DNA of 64,000 nucleotides from Mucilaginibacter lacusdianchii (GCF_009770985.1 NZ_WSRW01000001.1:744001-808000); one strand, 5' to 3'; positions 53,207 to 62,738 are shown, counted from the first letter of the stretch. Numbers and translations are program-made. The notes: generated by a model from the letters alone, not told the origin.

Positions 53207-56068
53207 TTATACTTTAGCACCAATCTTCACGCCCATTTCTTTGGCCAAAAAACGTCCTGTAAAGCTTTCAGGCACTTTACACAAACCTTCGGGCGTACCT
53301 TTGAACAGAATTTGTCCACCGCCTGAGCCGCCTTCGGGCCCCAAGTCAATCACATGATCTACCACTTTAATTACGTCCAGGTTGTGTTCAATTACCAGCA
53401 CGGTGTTGCCTTTATCAACCAACTGCTGCAATACGCCCAGCAATACGTTGATATCTTCAAAGTGCAAACCCGTAGTCGGCTCATCCAAAATATAGAAAGT
53501 ATTGCCGGTATCTTTTTTGGACAACTCAGTAGCCAGTTTTACCCGTTGCGCCTCGCCGCCCGATAGGGTTAATGATGATTGACCTAAAGTAATATAACCC
53601 AAACCTACATCGTTCAGTGTTCTTACCTTGCGGTAAATGGCCGGTATATGCTCAAAAAATGCAGTAGCATCTTCAATACTCATATCCAGCACATCACTGA
53701 TAGATTTGCCGCGGTAGCGTACCTCTAAGGTTTCACGGTTGTAGCGCTTGCCGCCACACTCTTCACAAGGCACTTGTACATCAGGCAAAAAGTTCATCTC
53801 AATAACCTTTTGGCCTGCGCCCTGGCAGGTTTCGCACCGTCCGCCTTTTACGTTGAATGAAAAACGACCCGGCTTGTAACCCCGTATCTTAGATTCCGGC
53901 AATTGTACATACAGTGCACGAATATCCGAAAACACACCGGTATAAGTAGCCGGGTTAGACCTCGGTGTACGACCGATAGGTGTTTGGTCTATCTCAATTA
54001 CTTTATCAATATGCTCCAGCCCCTCAATTTTATCATAAGCCAAAGGCTGCTTTTTAGCACGGAAAAAATGATGATTTAATATTGGATACAGTGTTTCAGT
54101 TATTAAGCTGGATTTACCACTGCCCGATACACCGGTAATACCTATCAGTTTACCCAACGGAAACTGCACCGTAACCTTCTTCAAATTATGGCCGGTTGCC
54201 TTTTTTAGTGTCAGCACTTTACCATTCCCGTCACGACGCTTTTTAGGTATGGCGATTTCGCGCTCGCCATTTAGGTATGAAGTTGTTAAAGTGTGAGCCA
54301 ACATTAATTCCTGTGGCGTGCCTTCGGCCACAACGGTACCACCATGCACACCGGCTGCCGGGCCCATGTCAATTACGTGGTCGGCTTCCAGTATCATGTC
54401 TTTATCGTGCTCCACTACCAATACCGTATTGCCTAAATCCCGCAAATTTTTCAGGGCGTTAATCAGACGATCGTTATCGCGCTGGTGTAAACCGATGCTG
54501 GGCTCATCCAGAATGTACATCACGTTCATCAACTGCGAACCAATCTGCGTAGCCAAACGGATACGCTGCGCCTCGCCGCCCGATAAAGTACGCGCGGTAC
54601 GATCTAGCGTTAAATAGCTCAAACCTACATCCAGCAAAAAGCCAATGCGCGCACGAATTTCTTTTAATATTTCACGCGCGATAACATTCTGCCTCTCGTT
54701 CAGGCGTTCTTCCAACCCGGTGAACCAGTCTTGCAGGGTACGAATATCCATCGTAGCCAGCTCGAATATATTTTTCTCGTCAACCTTAAAGTGCAGGGAT
54801 TCTTTTTTCAGGCGAGCCCCTTCACAAACCGGGCAGGTTTTGAGTATGCGGTAAGCTTCCAGGTCGTCCGATATTTCTTCGCTTTTACGCTCCTGCTGCT
54901 CTTCAAGCATGCGTATCAAGCCATCAAACGTTACCTGATATTTTTGTACGTTCCATTTGTTAGATGCAACTTCAACATTGATAATCTCGTGCGAACCGTT
55001 AAGGATGATGTCCAGCTTTTCGCGCGGAATTTTTTCGATAGGTACCGATAACGAAAACTCATACTTTTTAGCCAAGGCTTTCAGCACATGAAAAATCCAG
55101 GTTTCGCGGTACTCTCCTATTGGTGCTAAACCGCCGTTGATAATACTCAGCTTAGGATTAGGTATTACCGACGATTCATCCACCACAAAAATATAACCCA
55201 AGCCATCACATTTATCACACGCACCATAAGGCGAGTTAAACGAAAAGGTGTTGGGCTGTGGTTCATCATAGGATATACCCGATACCGGGTCCATCAGGAA
55301 TTTACTAAAGTACGATACGTTATTATCCTTATCAGCAATCCGAATAATGCCTTTAGCTGTTTTAAGGGCCGACTGAACCGAGGTGTATAAACGCTTGCTA
55401 TCCTTTTCGCTGATCACCAAACGGTCAACCACAATATCAATATCGTGTATTTTGTAGCGATCTACCTGCATTTTGGGTTCTACGTCCATAATAGCACCGT
55501 CTACGTACACCTTTAGATAACCTTGCTTACGTATCTGCTCAAATAACTCACGGTAATGACCTTTACGCCCTTTTACTACTGGTGCTAGGATGTTTACCGG
55601 CTGACCATCAAACTTTTCCATGATGGTGCGCAAAATCTGGTCTTCGCTCATGCGCTCCATCTTTTGGCCGGTTACGTACGAGTAAGCTTCGCCTGCACGG
55701 GCAAACAGCAAACGCATAAAGTCGTATATCTCGGTGATGGTACCCACAGTTGAGCGTGGATTTTTGCTGGTGGTTTTTTGCTCAATAGCAATTACCGGGC
55801 TCAGGCCCGATACTTTATCCACATCCGGCCGTTCCATACCGCCCATAAACTGGCGTGAGTAGGCCGAAAAAGTTTCCATATAGCGGCGCTGCCCTTCGGC
55901 GTAAATGGTATCAAACGCCAGCGAAGATTTGCCGCTGCCACTTAAGCCGGTAATAACCACCAGCTGGTTGCGCGGAAAAGAAACATCTATGTTTTTTAAA
56001 TTATGTACCCGGGCTCCGTACACTTCCACTTCGCTTTGCTCGCCCAGATCAACAGGTTTTGTGCTCAT
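53207..56068 (-). CDS. uvrA: Excinuclease ABC subunit A
   Basis: UvrA recognises DNA damage in nucleotide-excision repair and loads UvrB. The 953-residue length is normal. Two ABC ATPase halves are seen with Walker A in GLSGSGKSSLAF and GVSGSGKSSLI, the two ABC signatures LSGGEAQR, and zinc-binding CPVCEGARL and CETCQGAGQ/CEECGGKRY. The promoter box TATATTTG (minus strand, 56149-56156) abuts the terminator of the upstream gene, and an inverted repeat GGCAGC/GCTGCC (56104-56126) lies in the leader. Confidence 0.98.
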   Translation of the reverse strand: MSTKPVDLGEQSEVEVYGARVHNLKNIDVSFPRNQLVVITGLSGSGKSSLAFDTIYAEGQRRYMETFSAYSRQFMGGMERPDVDKVSGLSPVIAIEQKTTSKNPRSTVGTITEIYDFMRLLFARAGEAYSYVTGQKMERMSEDQILRTIMEKFDGQPVNILAPVVKGRKGHYRELFEQIRKQGYLKVYVDGAIMDVEPKMQVDRYKIHDIDIVVDRLVISEKDSKRLYTSVQSALKTAKGIIRIADKDNNVSYFSKFLMDPVSGISYDEPQPNTFSFNSPYGACDKCDGLGYIFVVDESSVIPNPKLSIINGGLAPIGEYRETWIFHVLKALAKKYEFSLSVPIEKIPREKLDIILNGSHEIINVEVASNKWNVQKYQVTFDGLIRMLEEQQERKSEEISDDLEAYRILKTCPVCEGARLKKESLHFKVDEKNIFELATMDIRTLQDWFTGLEERLNERQNVIAREILKEIRARIGFLLDVGLSYLTLDRTARTLSGGEAQRIRLATQIGSQLMNVMYILDEPSIGLHQRDNDRLINALKNLRDLGNTVLVVEHDKDMILEADHVIDMGPAAGVHGGTVVAEGTPQELMLAHTLTTSYLNGEREIAIPKKRRDGNGKVLTLKKATGHNLKKVTVQFPLGKLIGITGVSGSGKSSLITETLYPILNHHFFRAKKQPLAYDKIEGLEHIDKVIEIDQTPIGRTPRSNPATYTGVFSDIRALYVQLPESKIRGYKPGRFSFNVKGGRCETCQGAGQKVIEMNFLPDVQVPCEECGGKRYNRETLEVRYRGKSISDVLDMSIEDATAFFEHIPAIYRKVRTLNDVGLGYITLGQSSLTLSGGEAQRVKLATELSKKDTGNTFYILDEPTTGLHFEDINVLLGVLQQLVDKGNTVLVIEHNLDVIKVVDHVIDLGPEGGSGGGQILFKGTPEGLCKVPESFTGRFLAKEMGVKIGAKV

Positions 56069-56148
56069 ATTTTAATCAGGAAACAAGTATTAAACTTGTA
56101 ACGGGCAGCTAAGTTTTTACGCTGCCATAATTCTCTCAAAAAGAGGTA

Positions 56149-56156
56149 CAAATATA
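56149..56156 (-). promoter_or_regulatory. -7 box of uvrA promoter
   Basis: On the minus strand TATATTTG matches TAnnTTTG. The T-run of the preceding terminator overlaps the -33 region. The leader of about 80 bases contains a six-base inverted repeat. Confidence 0.5.
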
Positions 56157-56165
56157 CGAAAAAAA

Positions 56166-56192
56166 GGCCGGCCAACATAGTGTTGACCGGCC
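56166..56192 (-). terminator. Terminator of the lytic transglycosylase gene
   Basis: Twelve-base arms with one mismatch (56166-56177 and 56181-56192) around TAG, followed on the minus strand by a T-run. Confidence 0.8.
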
Positions 56193-56218
56193 CTCGTTGC
56201 TCCGTAATCTAATGTATT

Positions 56219-56995
56219 TTAGTTAGCTGCAGCCAATGTTTGCAAAGGCCGCATCAAGCTGTATTCGGTATCGTAAGCATGTTGCTCTTCCGATTTTTTT
56301 ACAGCCTGTTTTATGGCTAACAATTTGTACACGTAAGTACCGGTTTCGCGGTTTAAACGCATATAATAGTAATTACCGCCATTTTTGCGGTTGATGGCAT
56401 GCTGCACTCTTGGCGAGCCGGCATTATATGCCGCTGCTGCCAGCGTCCAGCTATCAAACTGCGCATACAGTTCTTTAATGTACTTGCATGCTGCGATGGT
56501 TGATTTGCGCACGTTCAGGCGTTCGTCTCGGCGTTTGCCAACCCTTAAACCATACTCGCGGGCGGTTTGTGGCATAAATTGCCAAAAGCCGGCAGCGCCT
56601 TTTGGCGATACGCTTCGATTGTTGAGTCCTGACTCTAATAAAGGAATGTACTTAAAATCTTCGGGAATACCGTAAGCACGCAGAATAGGAACGATAACCG
56701 GGAACCACTTTTTGGCTTTTGCCTGCAAATTGGCCGGTTCGGGATGAGCTACATGATGTTTCCAGATGGAATGCCTGATTTTACGGTTTACTTTTGCGTT
56801 GTGTAAAGGAATTTTTTCATCGGCAAAATTCATTTGTTCTTCAACGGGTTTTACACCGGCTAAGAAGTTAGTAAAGGTAGAAATCGCACCACTGTTTTTC
56901 AAAGGCTTTTTATCAGGAACACTGAAAATAAAAAGCTTAGAAATGATAAACAGCACTAAGATTACGGAGCACGTAATTAAGTGTTTTTTAATCAT
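56219..56995 (-). CDS. Lytic transglycosylase
   Basis: The 258-residue protein has one N-terminal membrane/signal segment (about 5-25) and an SLT-like domain with the catalytic glutamate E121 in PLLESGLNN, followed by GAAGFWQFMPQTAREYGL and the conserved TLAAAAYNAG. It cleaves peptidoglycan by transglycosylation in the periplasm. It lacks the LysM tail found in MltD. Confidence 0.92.
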   Translation of the reverse strand: MIKKHLITCSVILVLFIISKLFIFSVPDKKPLKNSGAISTFTNFLAGVKPVEEQMNFADEKIPLHNAKVNRKIRHSIWKHHVAHPEPANLQAKAKKWFPVIVPILRAYGIPEDFKYIPLLESGLNNRSVSPKGAAGFWQFMPQTAREYGLRVGKRRDERLNVRKSTIAACKYIKELYAQFDSWTLAAAAYNAGSPRVQHAINRKNGGNYYYMRLNRETGTYVYKLLAIKQAVKKSEEQHAYDTEYSLMRPLQTLAAAN

Positions 56996-57035
56996 TCTGA
57001 TTTTTTTAGTTCAACAAACAGGTTTAGATGTGTTG

Positions 57036-57043
57036 CAAAGGTA
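57036..57043 (-). promoter_or_regulatory. Promoter of the lytic transglycosylase gene
   Basis: On the minus strand TACCTTTG matches TAnnTTTG with TTG 19 bases upstream (TTGAC-N-TACCTTTG). It is among the best promoter matches in the window. Confidence 0.6.
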
Positions 57044-57184
57044 ACAAAACCATACAGTATGTCAAGCACTTATGTAGGCTTAGTGTTTATTAACATGTTG
57101 ATAACTTTTAAAAACAGCGGTTCTTGGTGTATTAAACACACTTTTTGCTGTGGAAATTTTTTTTATTATTCTTTAACTTTTACG

Positions 57185-57192
57185 TACTTTTG
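57185..57192 (+). promoter_or_regulatory. -7 box of the pseudouridine synthase gene
   Basis: TACTTTTG matches TAnnTTTG, 32 bases before ATG 57225. Confidence 0.5.
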
Positions 57193-57224
57193 CTGTCTTG
57201 CTTTTAAAGCGTTAAATAATATAT

Positions 57225-58598
57225 ATGGTATTTAAAAAACCAGGGAACAGTCGCGACGACAAGTCCAACAAATCAACCGGCAGGCGTGCCGGCAGTGGCG
57301 ATAATCCACGTAGCAGCTCTTCTCCACGCACCCGAAATTCAGGATCAAATTTTAAAAAGTCAGACACCGGCGCACCTAAAAAGCGCTTTGGCGACGATGG
57401 CGGTTCGGAGAGAAAATCATTTTCTTCTTCGCGCAGGGAAAACGGCGGTTTTAATGCCGGCGATAAACCAAAAAGAAGCTTTGGTGGAAACTCATCATCG
57501 GGCGACAGAAAACCATTTTCATCCCGTGGAAGATCAGAAAATGGCGGATCAGATAAATTTAAAAGAAATACAGACGGTGATAACCGCACTGAAAGAGGCT
57601 CTTTTAAACCACGTTCGGGCGAAGGCCGTGTAAGTGGCGACAAGAAGTTTGGTGCAGCCCGTGAAGGCGGCGAAAAAAAATTCGGCGCATCACGAAGCGG
57701 CAGCTTCAAAGGTAATGCTTCTAAAGACGATGGCTTCAAAGCTAAGTCATTCCGTGAACGTGGCGACCAGCAAAAATCCAGAACAGGTTTTAGCCGTCCG
57801 GAACGTAGCGATGCCAACGACGAGCGTCCAACACGTGTAATGCGTGGCCGCAAAAATGCTGCTGAGAAAAAAGAAGACAGTAATTTAATTCGCTTAAACC
57901 GCTATATTTCTAATGCAGGTATATGTTCACGCCGTAAGGCTGATGAGCTAATTGCTGCTGGTGTGGTTAGCGTAAACGGTGAAGTGGTATCAGAGTTAGG
58001 TGCTAAAGTAGATCCATCTAAAGACGTAATTCGTTATAATGGCGAAACTTTGAAGCGCGAAAAGATGGTGTATGTGCTTTTGAACAAACCTAAAGATTAC
58101 ATCACCACTACCGACGATCCGCAAGAGCGCCGCACAGTAATGCACCTGGTTGATAAGGCTACCCGCGAGCGCATTTATCCTGTTGGCCGTTTAGACCGCA
58201 ACACTACCGGCTTGTTGCTGATGACTAACGATGGTGATTTAGCCGATAAATTATCGCACCCACGTAACAACATCACTAAAATATACCAGGTAGAGTTAAG
58301 CAAAAGCCTAACCCAAGGCGATCTGAACAAAATTCAATTTGGCCTGGAACTGGAAGACGGCTTGATTAAGCCTGATATGGTTACTTATGTACAAGGTGGC
58401 AGCAAGCGTGAAATAGGCATCCAGATACACAGCGGCAAAAACCGAATTGTACGTCGTATTTTTGAACACTTAGGCTACGAAGTGGTTAAACTTGACCGTA
58501 CGGTATATGCCAACCTAACCAAAAAAGATTTACCACGCGGCAGATGGCGTTACCTGGACGAGAAAGAGATTGTTCAATTAAAGCATTTGATACAATAA
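57225..58598 (+). CDS. RluB/RsuA-type pseudouridine synthase with a long disordered N-terminus
   Basis: The 457-residue protein has an N-terminal about 215-residue region of S/G/R/K-rich low complexity with SRGRSENGG-like and KKFGAAREGGEKKFGASRSG units, unlike normal RluB. Then an S4 RNA-binding domain (about 218-265: IRLNRYISNAGICSRRKADELI), and the catalytic domain with the aspartate in GRLDRNTTGLLLMTNDG. It makes pseudouridine in 23S or 16S rRNA. The tail may help bind RNA, which is inference. Family choice RluB over RsuA is not certain. Confidence 0.9.
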   Translation: MVFKKPGNSRDDKSNKSTGRRAGSGDNPRSSSSPRTRNSGSNFKKSDTGAPKKRFGDDGGSERKSFSSSRRENGGFNAGDKPKRSFGGNSSSGDRKPFSSRGRSENGGSDKFKRNTDGDNRTERGSFKPRSGEGRVSGDKKFGAAREGGEKKFGASRSGSFKGNASKDDGFKAKSFRERGDQQKSRTGFSRPERSDANDERPTRVMRGRKNAAEKKEDSNLIRLNRYISNAGICSRRKADELIAAGVVSVNGEVVSELGAKVDPSKDVIRYNGETLKREKMVYVLLNKPKDYITTTDDPQERRTVMHLVDKATRERIYPVGRLDRNTTGLLLMTNDGDLADKLSHPRNNITKIYQVELSKSLTQGDLNKIQFGLELEDGLIKPDMVTYVQGGSKREIGIQIHSGKNRIVRRIFEHLGYEVVKLDRTVYANLTKKDLPRGRWRYLDEKEIVQLKHLIQ

Positions 58599-58637
58599 TT
58601 TACTAACTCATTATAAAGAGTTAAGTATTCATACTTG

Positions 58638-58668
58638 AAAAGCCCTTTTATTTTAAAAGGGCTTTTTT
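58638..58668 (+). terminator. Terminator of the pseudouridine synthase gene
   Basis: Thirteen-base perfect arms (58638-58650 and 58654-58666) around TTT, followed by TT; it lies only 32 bases before the next start. Confidence 0.8.
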
Positions 58669-58699
58669 GTTACCTTGCAATGTTCAAAATAAAATACCC

Positions 58700-59827
58700 A
58701 TGAAAAGAACATTATTACTAATAGCGTTATTGCCGTTTTTGGTAAAAGCGCAACCCAAGCCACCCAAATCATTAGATTTATTGATTGGCACTTATACCAG
58801 CGGCGAAAGTAAAGGCATCTATGTTTATCGTTTTTATACCGAAAGTGGCCGGCTGGCTTATCTGAGCGAAGCAGACGGCGTAGATAATCCCTCGTATTTA
58901 TGCGTATCACCTAACCGTAAGTTTGTCTATGCCGCAAATGAAGGCAACCAAGGCGGTGTAAGCGCCTTTGCTTTTGACCCTAAACTGGGTAAATTAACAT
59001 TTATCAACAAACAGGCTACCGGCGACAGCCCTTGTTATGTATCTGTTGATAAAGACCAGAAGAATGTATTTACTGCTAATTACGGCGGTGGTAGTGTTAG
59101 TGTATTTCCGTTAAATGCCGATGGCTCTTTAAAGCCATCCATACAAACACTATCTGACCAAAACCAGCCTTTGGGACCAAACAAAGAAAGACAGGAAAAG
59201 CCACACGCCCACATGGCACAGTTAACACCTGATGACAAGTTTTTATTGTATACCGATTTAGGCACAGACAAACTAAACATTCAGCGTTACAAAGCCTCGC
59301 AAAACCCACCGTTAACTCCAGCCACACCAGCCAGTGTTAACGTTGATGCCGGCGATGGTCCGCGTCATTGGGAGATGAGCCCAGACCATAAATATCTGTA
59401 CCTGATCACCGAAATGGCCGGAAAGATTTATGCATATCATTATGATGGTGGCAAACTGAAGCCTTTCCAATCTATCAGTATGGTACGCGATGGTTACACC
59501 GGTCAAACCGGAGCCGCCGATATTCACATTACACCCGACGGACGTTTTTTATACGCCACCAACCGCGGCGATGCCAATGAGATTGTAGCATTTGCCATCA
59601 ATAAAGAAAACGGCCAGCTAACGGTAGTTGATCGCCAATCGACCCAAGGCAGCACACCACGTAACTTTGTAATTGATCCTACCGGTAAATTTTTGCTGGT
59701 AGCTAATCAAAAAGGCAATAACATTGTGGTTTTCAGAATTGATCCGGCTACAGGTCAGCTAAAATCCACAACCAACCGCATTACCATTGATAGTCCGGTT
59801 TGCCTGAAGTTTAGCACAATAGAGTAA
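58700..59827 (+). CDS. Secreted lactonase family protein (6-phosphogluconolactonase-like propeller)
   Basis: From ATG 58700 the product has 375 residues with a signal peptide (KRTLLLIALLPFLVKAQ). The repeated motifs (DLLIGTYTSGESKGIYVY, PHAHMAQLTPDDKFLLYTDLG, GDGPRHWEMSPDHKYLY, AADIHITPDGRFLYATNRG, STPRNFVIDPTGKFLLVANQ) are seven-bladed propeller strands of the YbhE-like lactonase family. Export makes a role outside the cytoplasm likely, so the pentose phosphate enzyme activity is doubtful. The start at 58667 is rejected, as it lies in the upstream terminator. Confidence 0.88.
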   Translation: MKRTLLLIALLPFLVKAQPKPPKSLDLLIGTYTSGESKGIYVYRFYTESGRLAYLSEADGVDNPSYLCVSPNRKFVYAANEGNQGGVSAFAFDPKLGKLTFINKQATGDSPCYVSVDKDQKNVFTANYGGGSVSVFPLNADGSLKPSIQTLSDQNQPLGPNKERQEKPHAHMAQLTPDDKFLLYTDLGTDKLNIQRYKASQNPPLTPATPASVNVDAGDGPRHWEMSPDHKYLYLITEMAGKIYAYHYDGGKLKPFQSISMVRDGYTGQTGAADIHITPDGRFLYATNRGDANEIVAFAINKENGQLTVVDRQSTQGSTPRNFVIDPTGKFLLVANQKGNNIVVFRIDPATGQLKSTTNRITIDSPVCLKFSTIE

Positions 59828-59868
59828 ACAAAAAAAGCCTGCATAAATATGCAGGCTTTTTTTGTTTA
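59825..59868. terminator. Bidirectional terminator after the lactonase gene
   Basis: Twenty-one-base arms (59825-59845 and 59848-59868) around AA, with A-run and T-run. The lactonase stop codon overlaps the left arm. It serves the lactonase and the convergent lipoprotein gene. Confidence 0.88.
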
Positions 59869-59879
59869 TAACTTAATTT

Positions 59880-60362
59880 TTATTGTTTAGCAAAGGTATA
59901 TACTACATAGCCAGTACCCGTACCTAAGCTTACGGGTGTTCTTAAAACCATAGTATTACCATCGTTGTTGCCTACAATTAAGCGGTAACCGGTCTGTACA
60001 TTTTTGGCTTTATCGCCTTCATATATCTTTTTAAACTGAAATACCTGCCCAGATGCGTCATTGGCAGTAGACCAAAAAATGCTTTGCGATGCGCCGTTGG
60101 TTAAGGTATACATACCATTACCGCTATTGGTTAATTTCCAGGTACTACCCACAAAATCAGATGGACGAGCCTGATCAAATACTGAAGTTACAGCGCTTTC
60201 CAATATTCCTTCAAAGTTAACATTGGTAACCGTCCAGGTACCGGTAAATTTTCCACGAGAAGCTGTAGATGCACCAGTAGCGGCATTTTTAGTAGATGAA
60301 CATGCTGAAACAACTAAAGCAATAACGGCAATAAGTAATGTAGATTGAAGTATCTTTTTCAT
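59880..60362 (-). CDS. Small lipoprotein, lipocalin-like, unknown
   Basis: From ATG 60362 the product has 160 residues with lipobox VVSAC. The mature part is mostly strands (FTGTWTVTNVNFEG, STWKLTNSGNGMYTLTN, TGYRLIVGNNDGNTMVLRTPVSLGTGTGYVVYTFAKQ), which looks like a lipocalin-type barrel. I do not recognise the exact family. Confidence 0.75.
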   Translation of the reverse strand: MKKILQSTLLIAVIALVVSACSSTKNAATGASTASRGKFTGTWTVTNVNFEGILESAVTSVFDQARPSDFVGSTWKLTNSGNGMYTLTNGASQSIFWSTANDASGQVFQFKKIYEGDKAKNVQTGYRLIVGNNDGNTMVLRTPVSLGTGTGYVVYTFAKQ

Positions 60363-60475
60363 AATATTAATGTATGATGTTGGTGGTAAGTGTACATAAA
60401 TCTTGCCAATCTTTAAGCTCACTTAAGTCCTTCCCGTTATAAAACATTTTTAATTAGCGGGGTTAAAAAACAAAA

Positions 60476-60569
60476 AATGTCATTTCGAGTGCTAACGAAG
60501 GATCTTTTAAAAACGACTGGCTCACCTATCAGTTTTAAAAGATCTCTCACTGGCGTTTGAGATGACATT
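60476..60569. repeat. 94-bp palindromic intergenic repeat
   Basis: Ends AATGTCATTTCGAG and TTTGAGATGACATT are imperfect inverted copies, and a nested inner pair GATCTTTTAAAA/TTTTAAAAGATC encloses a short centre. This is a different family from the 81-bp repeat. A decayed relative is at 39881-39975. Confidence 0.75.
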
Positions 60570-60600
60570 ACTGTATATGTCGTTTAACGTATTTATAAAA

Positions 60601-61749
60601 CTACACAGATTTTACAGGCTTGCTGTTTGCAATTACTTCCTGATAAAAGTTTTCGTACTGAGGTAAAATGTTGGCCAAGTCAAATACACGGGCATGATTC
60701 AGGGCGTTCTCTTTAAAAGTATTCAAGCGTTCTTCGTCTTCCAGTATATAAATAGCACGCTCGGCCATAGTATCTACATCACCTACGTCACACAAGAAAC
60801 CGGTTTTACCTTCTACATTTAGCTCAGGTAAACCTCCAGCATTACTACTGATTACCGGAACCCGGCAGGCCATGGCTTCCAACGCAGCCAAACCAAAACT
60901 TTCAGATTGCGACGGCATTAAAAACAAATCGGATACCGACATGATTTCTTCCACCGCGTCCTGTTTACCTAAAAAGCGAATATCTTCGCTCACACCTAAA
61001 TCGCGCGCCATTTGTTCACACTCGGGCCGGTCTTGCCCATCGCCTACCATTAGTAACTTAGATGGTATCTTTTCACGCACTTTGGCAAAAATACGCACCA
61101 CATCGGGCGTACGTTTTACGCGTCTAAAGTTAGAGGTATGCACCAGTATCTTTTCACCCTCAGGCGCAATTGCTTTTTTGAAGTGCCCTTTGGGTTGATG
61201 ACTAAAGCGTTTCAGGTCGATGAAGTTGGTAATTACCCTGATTTCACGATTTACTTCTTCAAAAAAGCGGTACGTATCCTGCTTCAAATGTTCGGATACC
61301 GAGGTTACGCCATCGCTTTGGTTGATAGAAAAAGTAACTACAGGTTTATAGGTACGGTCGTTACCCACCAAAGTAATATCAGTACCGTGCAGCGTAGTGA
61401 TGAACGGTATATGAATGCCATAAGTGGCTAATATTTGCTTGGCCATATACGCAGCCGATGCATGCGGAATGGCATAATGTACGTGCAATATATCCAGCTT
61501 CTCGAACCGTACCACATCTACCATACGGCTGGCCAGAGCCAGTTCATACGGTGGAAACTCAAACAATGGATATTTACTGACGCTTACCTCGTGGTAGAAC
61601 AAATTTTCGGAAAAGAAGTCCAAGCGAACGGGCTGGTTATAAGTGATAAAGTGAATTTGGTGACCACGATCGGCCAAGGCTTTGCCCAACTCGGTAGCTA
61701 CCACGCCACTACCGCCGAAGGTTGGATAACATACAATTCCGATTTTCAT
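60601..61749 (-). CDS. bshA: N-acetyl-alpha-D-glucosaminyl L-malate synthase
   Basis: This GT-B enzyme joins GlcNAc from UDP-GlcNAc to malate, the first step of bacillithiol, the low-molecular-weight thiol used in place of glutathione. The 382-residue length is normal and the start MKIGIVCYPTFGGSGVVATELG with later HVHYAIPHASAAY and SQSESFGLAALEAMAC is typical of BshA. BshB and BshC are not in the window. Confidence 0.94.
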   Translation of the reverse strand: MKIGIVCYPTFGGSGVVATELGKALADRGHQIHFITYNQPVRLDFFSENLFYHEVSVSKYPLFEFPPYELALASRMVDVVRFEKLDILHVHYAIPHASAAYMAKQILATYGIHIPFITTLHGTDITLVGNDRTYKPVVTFSINQSDGVTSVSEHLKQDTYRFFEEVNREIRVITNFIDLKRFSHQPKGHFKKAIAPEGEKILVHTSNFRRVKRTPDVVRIFAKVREKIPSKLLMVGDGQDRPECEQMARDLGVSEDIRFLGKQDAVEEIMSVSDLFLMPSQSESFGLAALEAMACRVPVISSNAGGLPELNVEGKTGFLCDVGDVDTMAERAIYILEDEERLNTFKENALNHARVFDLANILPQYENFYQEVIANSKPVKSV

Positions 61750-61937
61750 TCAATAATATATGTAAGGTGCAAAAAGCAATCCGTAAATGATAAGGCACGG
61801 GAGGCTTTACGCCTGCAAGTTTAACAGCATTTTATGGCAAATGTGTTAAGCGCGTGTAAACTTTGGATAAGCAACAGGTTTGATACAAAAAGCTTTAAAG
61901 CGGTAAAAGCCTGTACTATGCCCTCTCCTTTATTGCA

Positions 61938-62315
61938 TTACAATGCACTCGTTATCCACCAGGTATTACCAAAAGCATCCCGCACACCTGCTCCACGACC
62001 ATATTCCTGATCAACCGGTGCCATAATGGATGTTGCACCTTGCTCTAATGCTCGTTCGTAAGCGGCATCACAATCGGCCACATATATAAATAAGCCGGCG
62101 TTTTGCGGTGGAAAACTATCTGTTGCATCACAATACATCATGGTGCTTTCGCCTACTTGCAACTCGGCATGCATAATTTTTTCTTCATCACGCATGGTTT
62201 TCATTTTTTCGGTTGCGCCAAAAACGGTTTGCATAAAAGTAAAAAAGCCGGCTGCGTTATTTATAATTAAATAAGGCATCACCTGATTGTAGCCTTCGGG
62301 AAAGGTGGTTGACAT
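61938..62315 (-). CDS. VOC family protein (PhnB-like)
   Basis: The 125-residue protein has the two beta-alpha-beta-beta-beta modules of the vicinal-oxygen-chelate fold, with HAELQVGESTMMYCDA, VADCDAAYERALEQGAT and the C-terminal YGRGAGVRDAFGNTWWI. PhnB-like members are common but their reaction is usually unknown. Codons fit the neighbours. Confidence 0.85.
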   Translation of the reverse strand: MSTTFPEGYNQVMPYLIINNAAGFFTFMQTVFGATEKMKTMRDEEKIMHAELQVGESTMMYCDATDSFPPQNAGLFIYVADCDAAYERALEQGATSIMAPVDQEYGRGAGVRDAFGNTWWITSAL

Positions 62316-62451
62316 GATGAAGGTGGTTTATTGAGGTTAAGGTAAGGATTTTGGATTTAATTAGTTGGTACTGATGTTGAATTTGTGCTATTAGTTGAAC
62401 TTCCTTTGGTGCTATTAAACTTACTTCGTCTGCTCATTGCCGCAGGGGCTA

Positions 62452-62738
62452 GATACTTTTGTCATAGCCACAAAAGTATCCAAAAAGGCCTAGCTGTTGC
62501 GATCACCTCTCCCCCCGCAAGGCCATCGCTGGCCCGGGCGCAACAGCGGGCCGCTGCGCTTTTTTAAAAAATCTAACAAACGTAAAGCACTGTCAGAACA
62601 ACTACAAAAAAGAATCGGCATTCAGCTTCTTTCGGTAGCTACTGACTTAAGTATAAGTACTGACCTAAGTAGAAAGAAGGTGCGGCCGAGAGGTTTCTTT
62701 TTGGTTACTTTTTCTTTTCCGGTAAAAGAAAAAGTAAC
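62452..62738. repeat. MITE-like element with nested inverted repeats
   Basis: About 287 bases between VOC and glycosyltransferase genes. Each end has a perfect hairpin: left GATACTTTTGT/ACAAAAGTATC (62452-62462 and 62470-62480), right 15-base arms (62704-62718 and 62724-62738). The inner flanks AAAAGTATCCAAAAAGGCCT and AGGTTTCTTTTTGGTTACTTTT are near inverted copies of each other. The interior is GC-rich, with a 14-base direct repeat (62640-62653 and 62658-62671). The frames inside are judged not coding. Confidence 0.55.

Noticed and set aside
57212..57853. A 213-residue minus-strand open frame over the RluB N-terminal tail
   Set aside because: It is Pro/Leu/Ser/Arg-rich antisense of a low-complexity region, with no known domain, and the plus strand has a promoter and a clear S4 plus catalytic domain.
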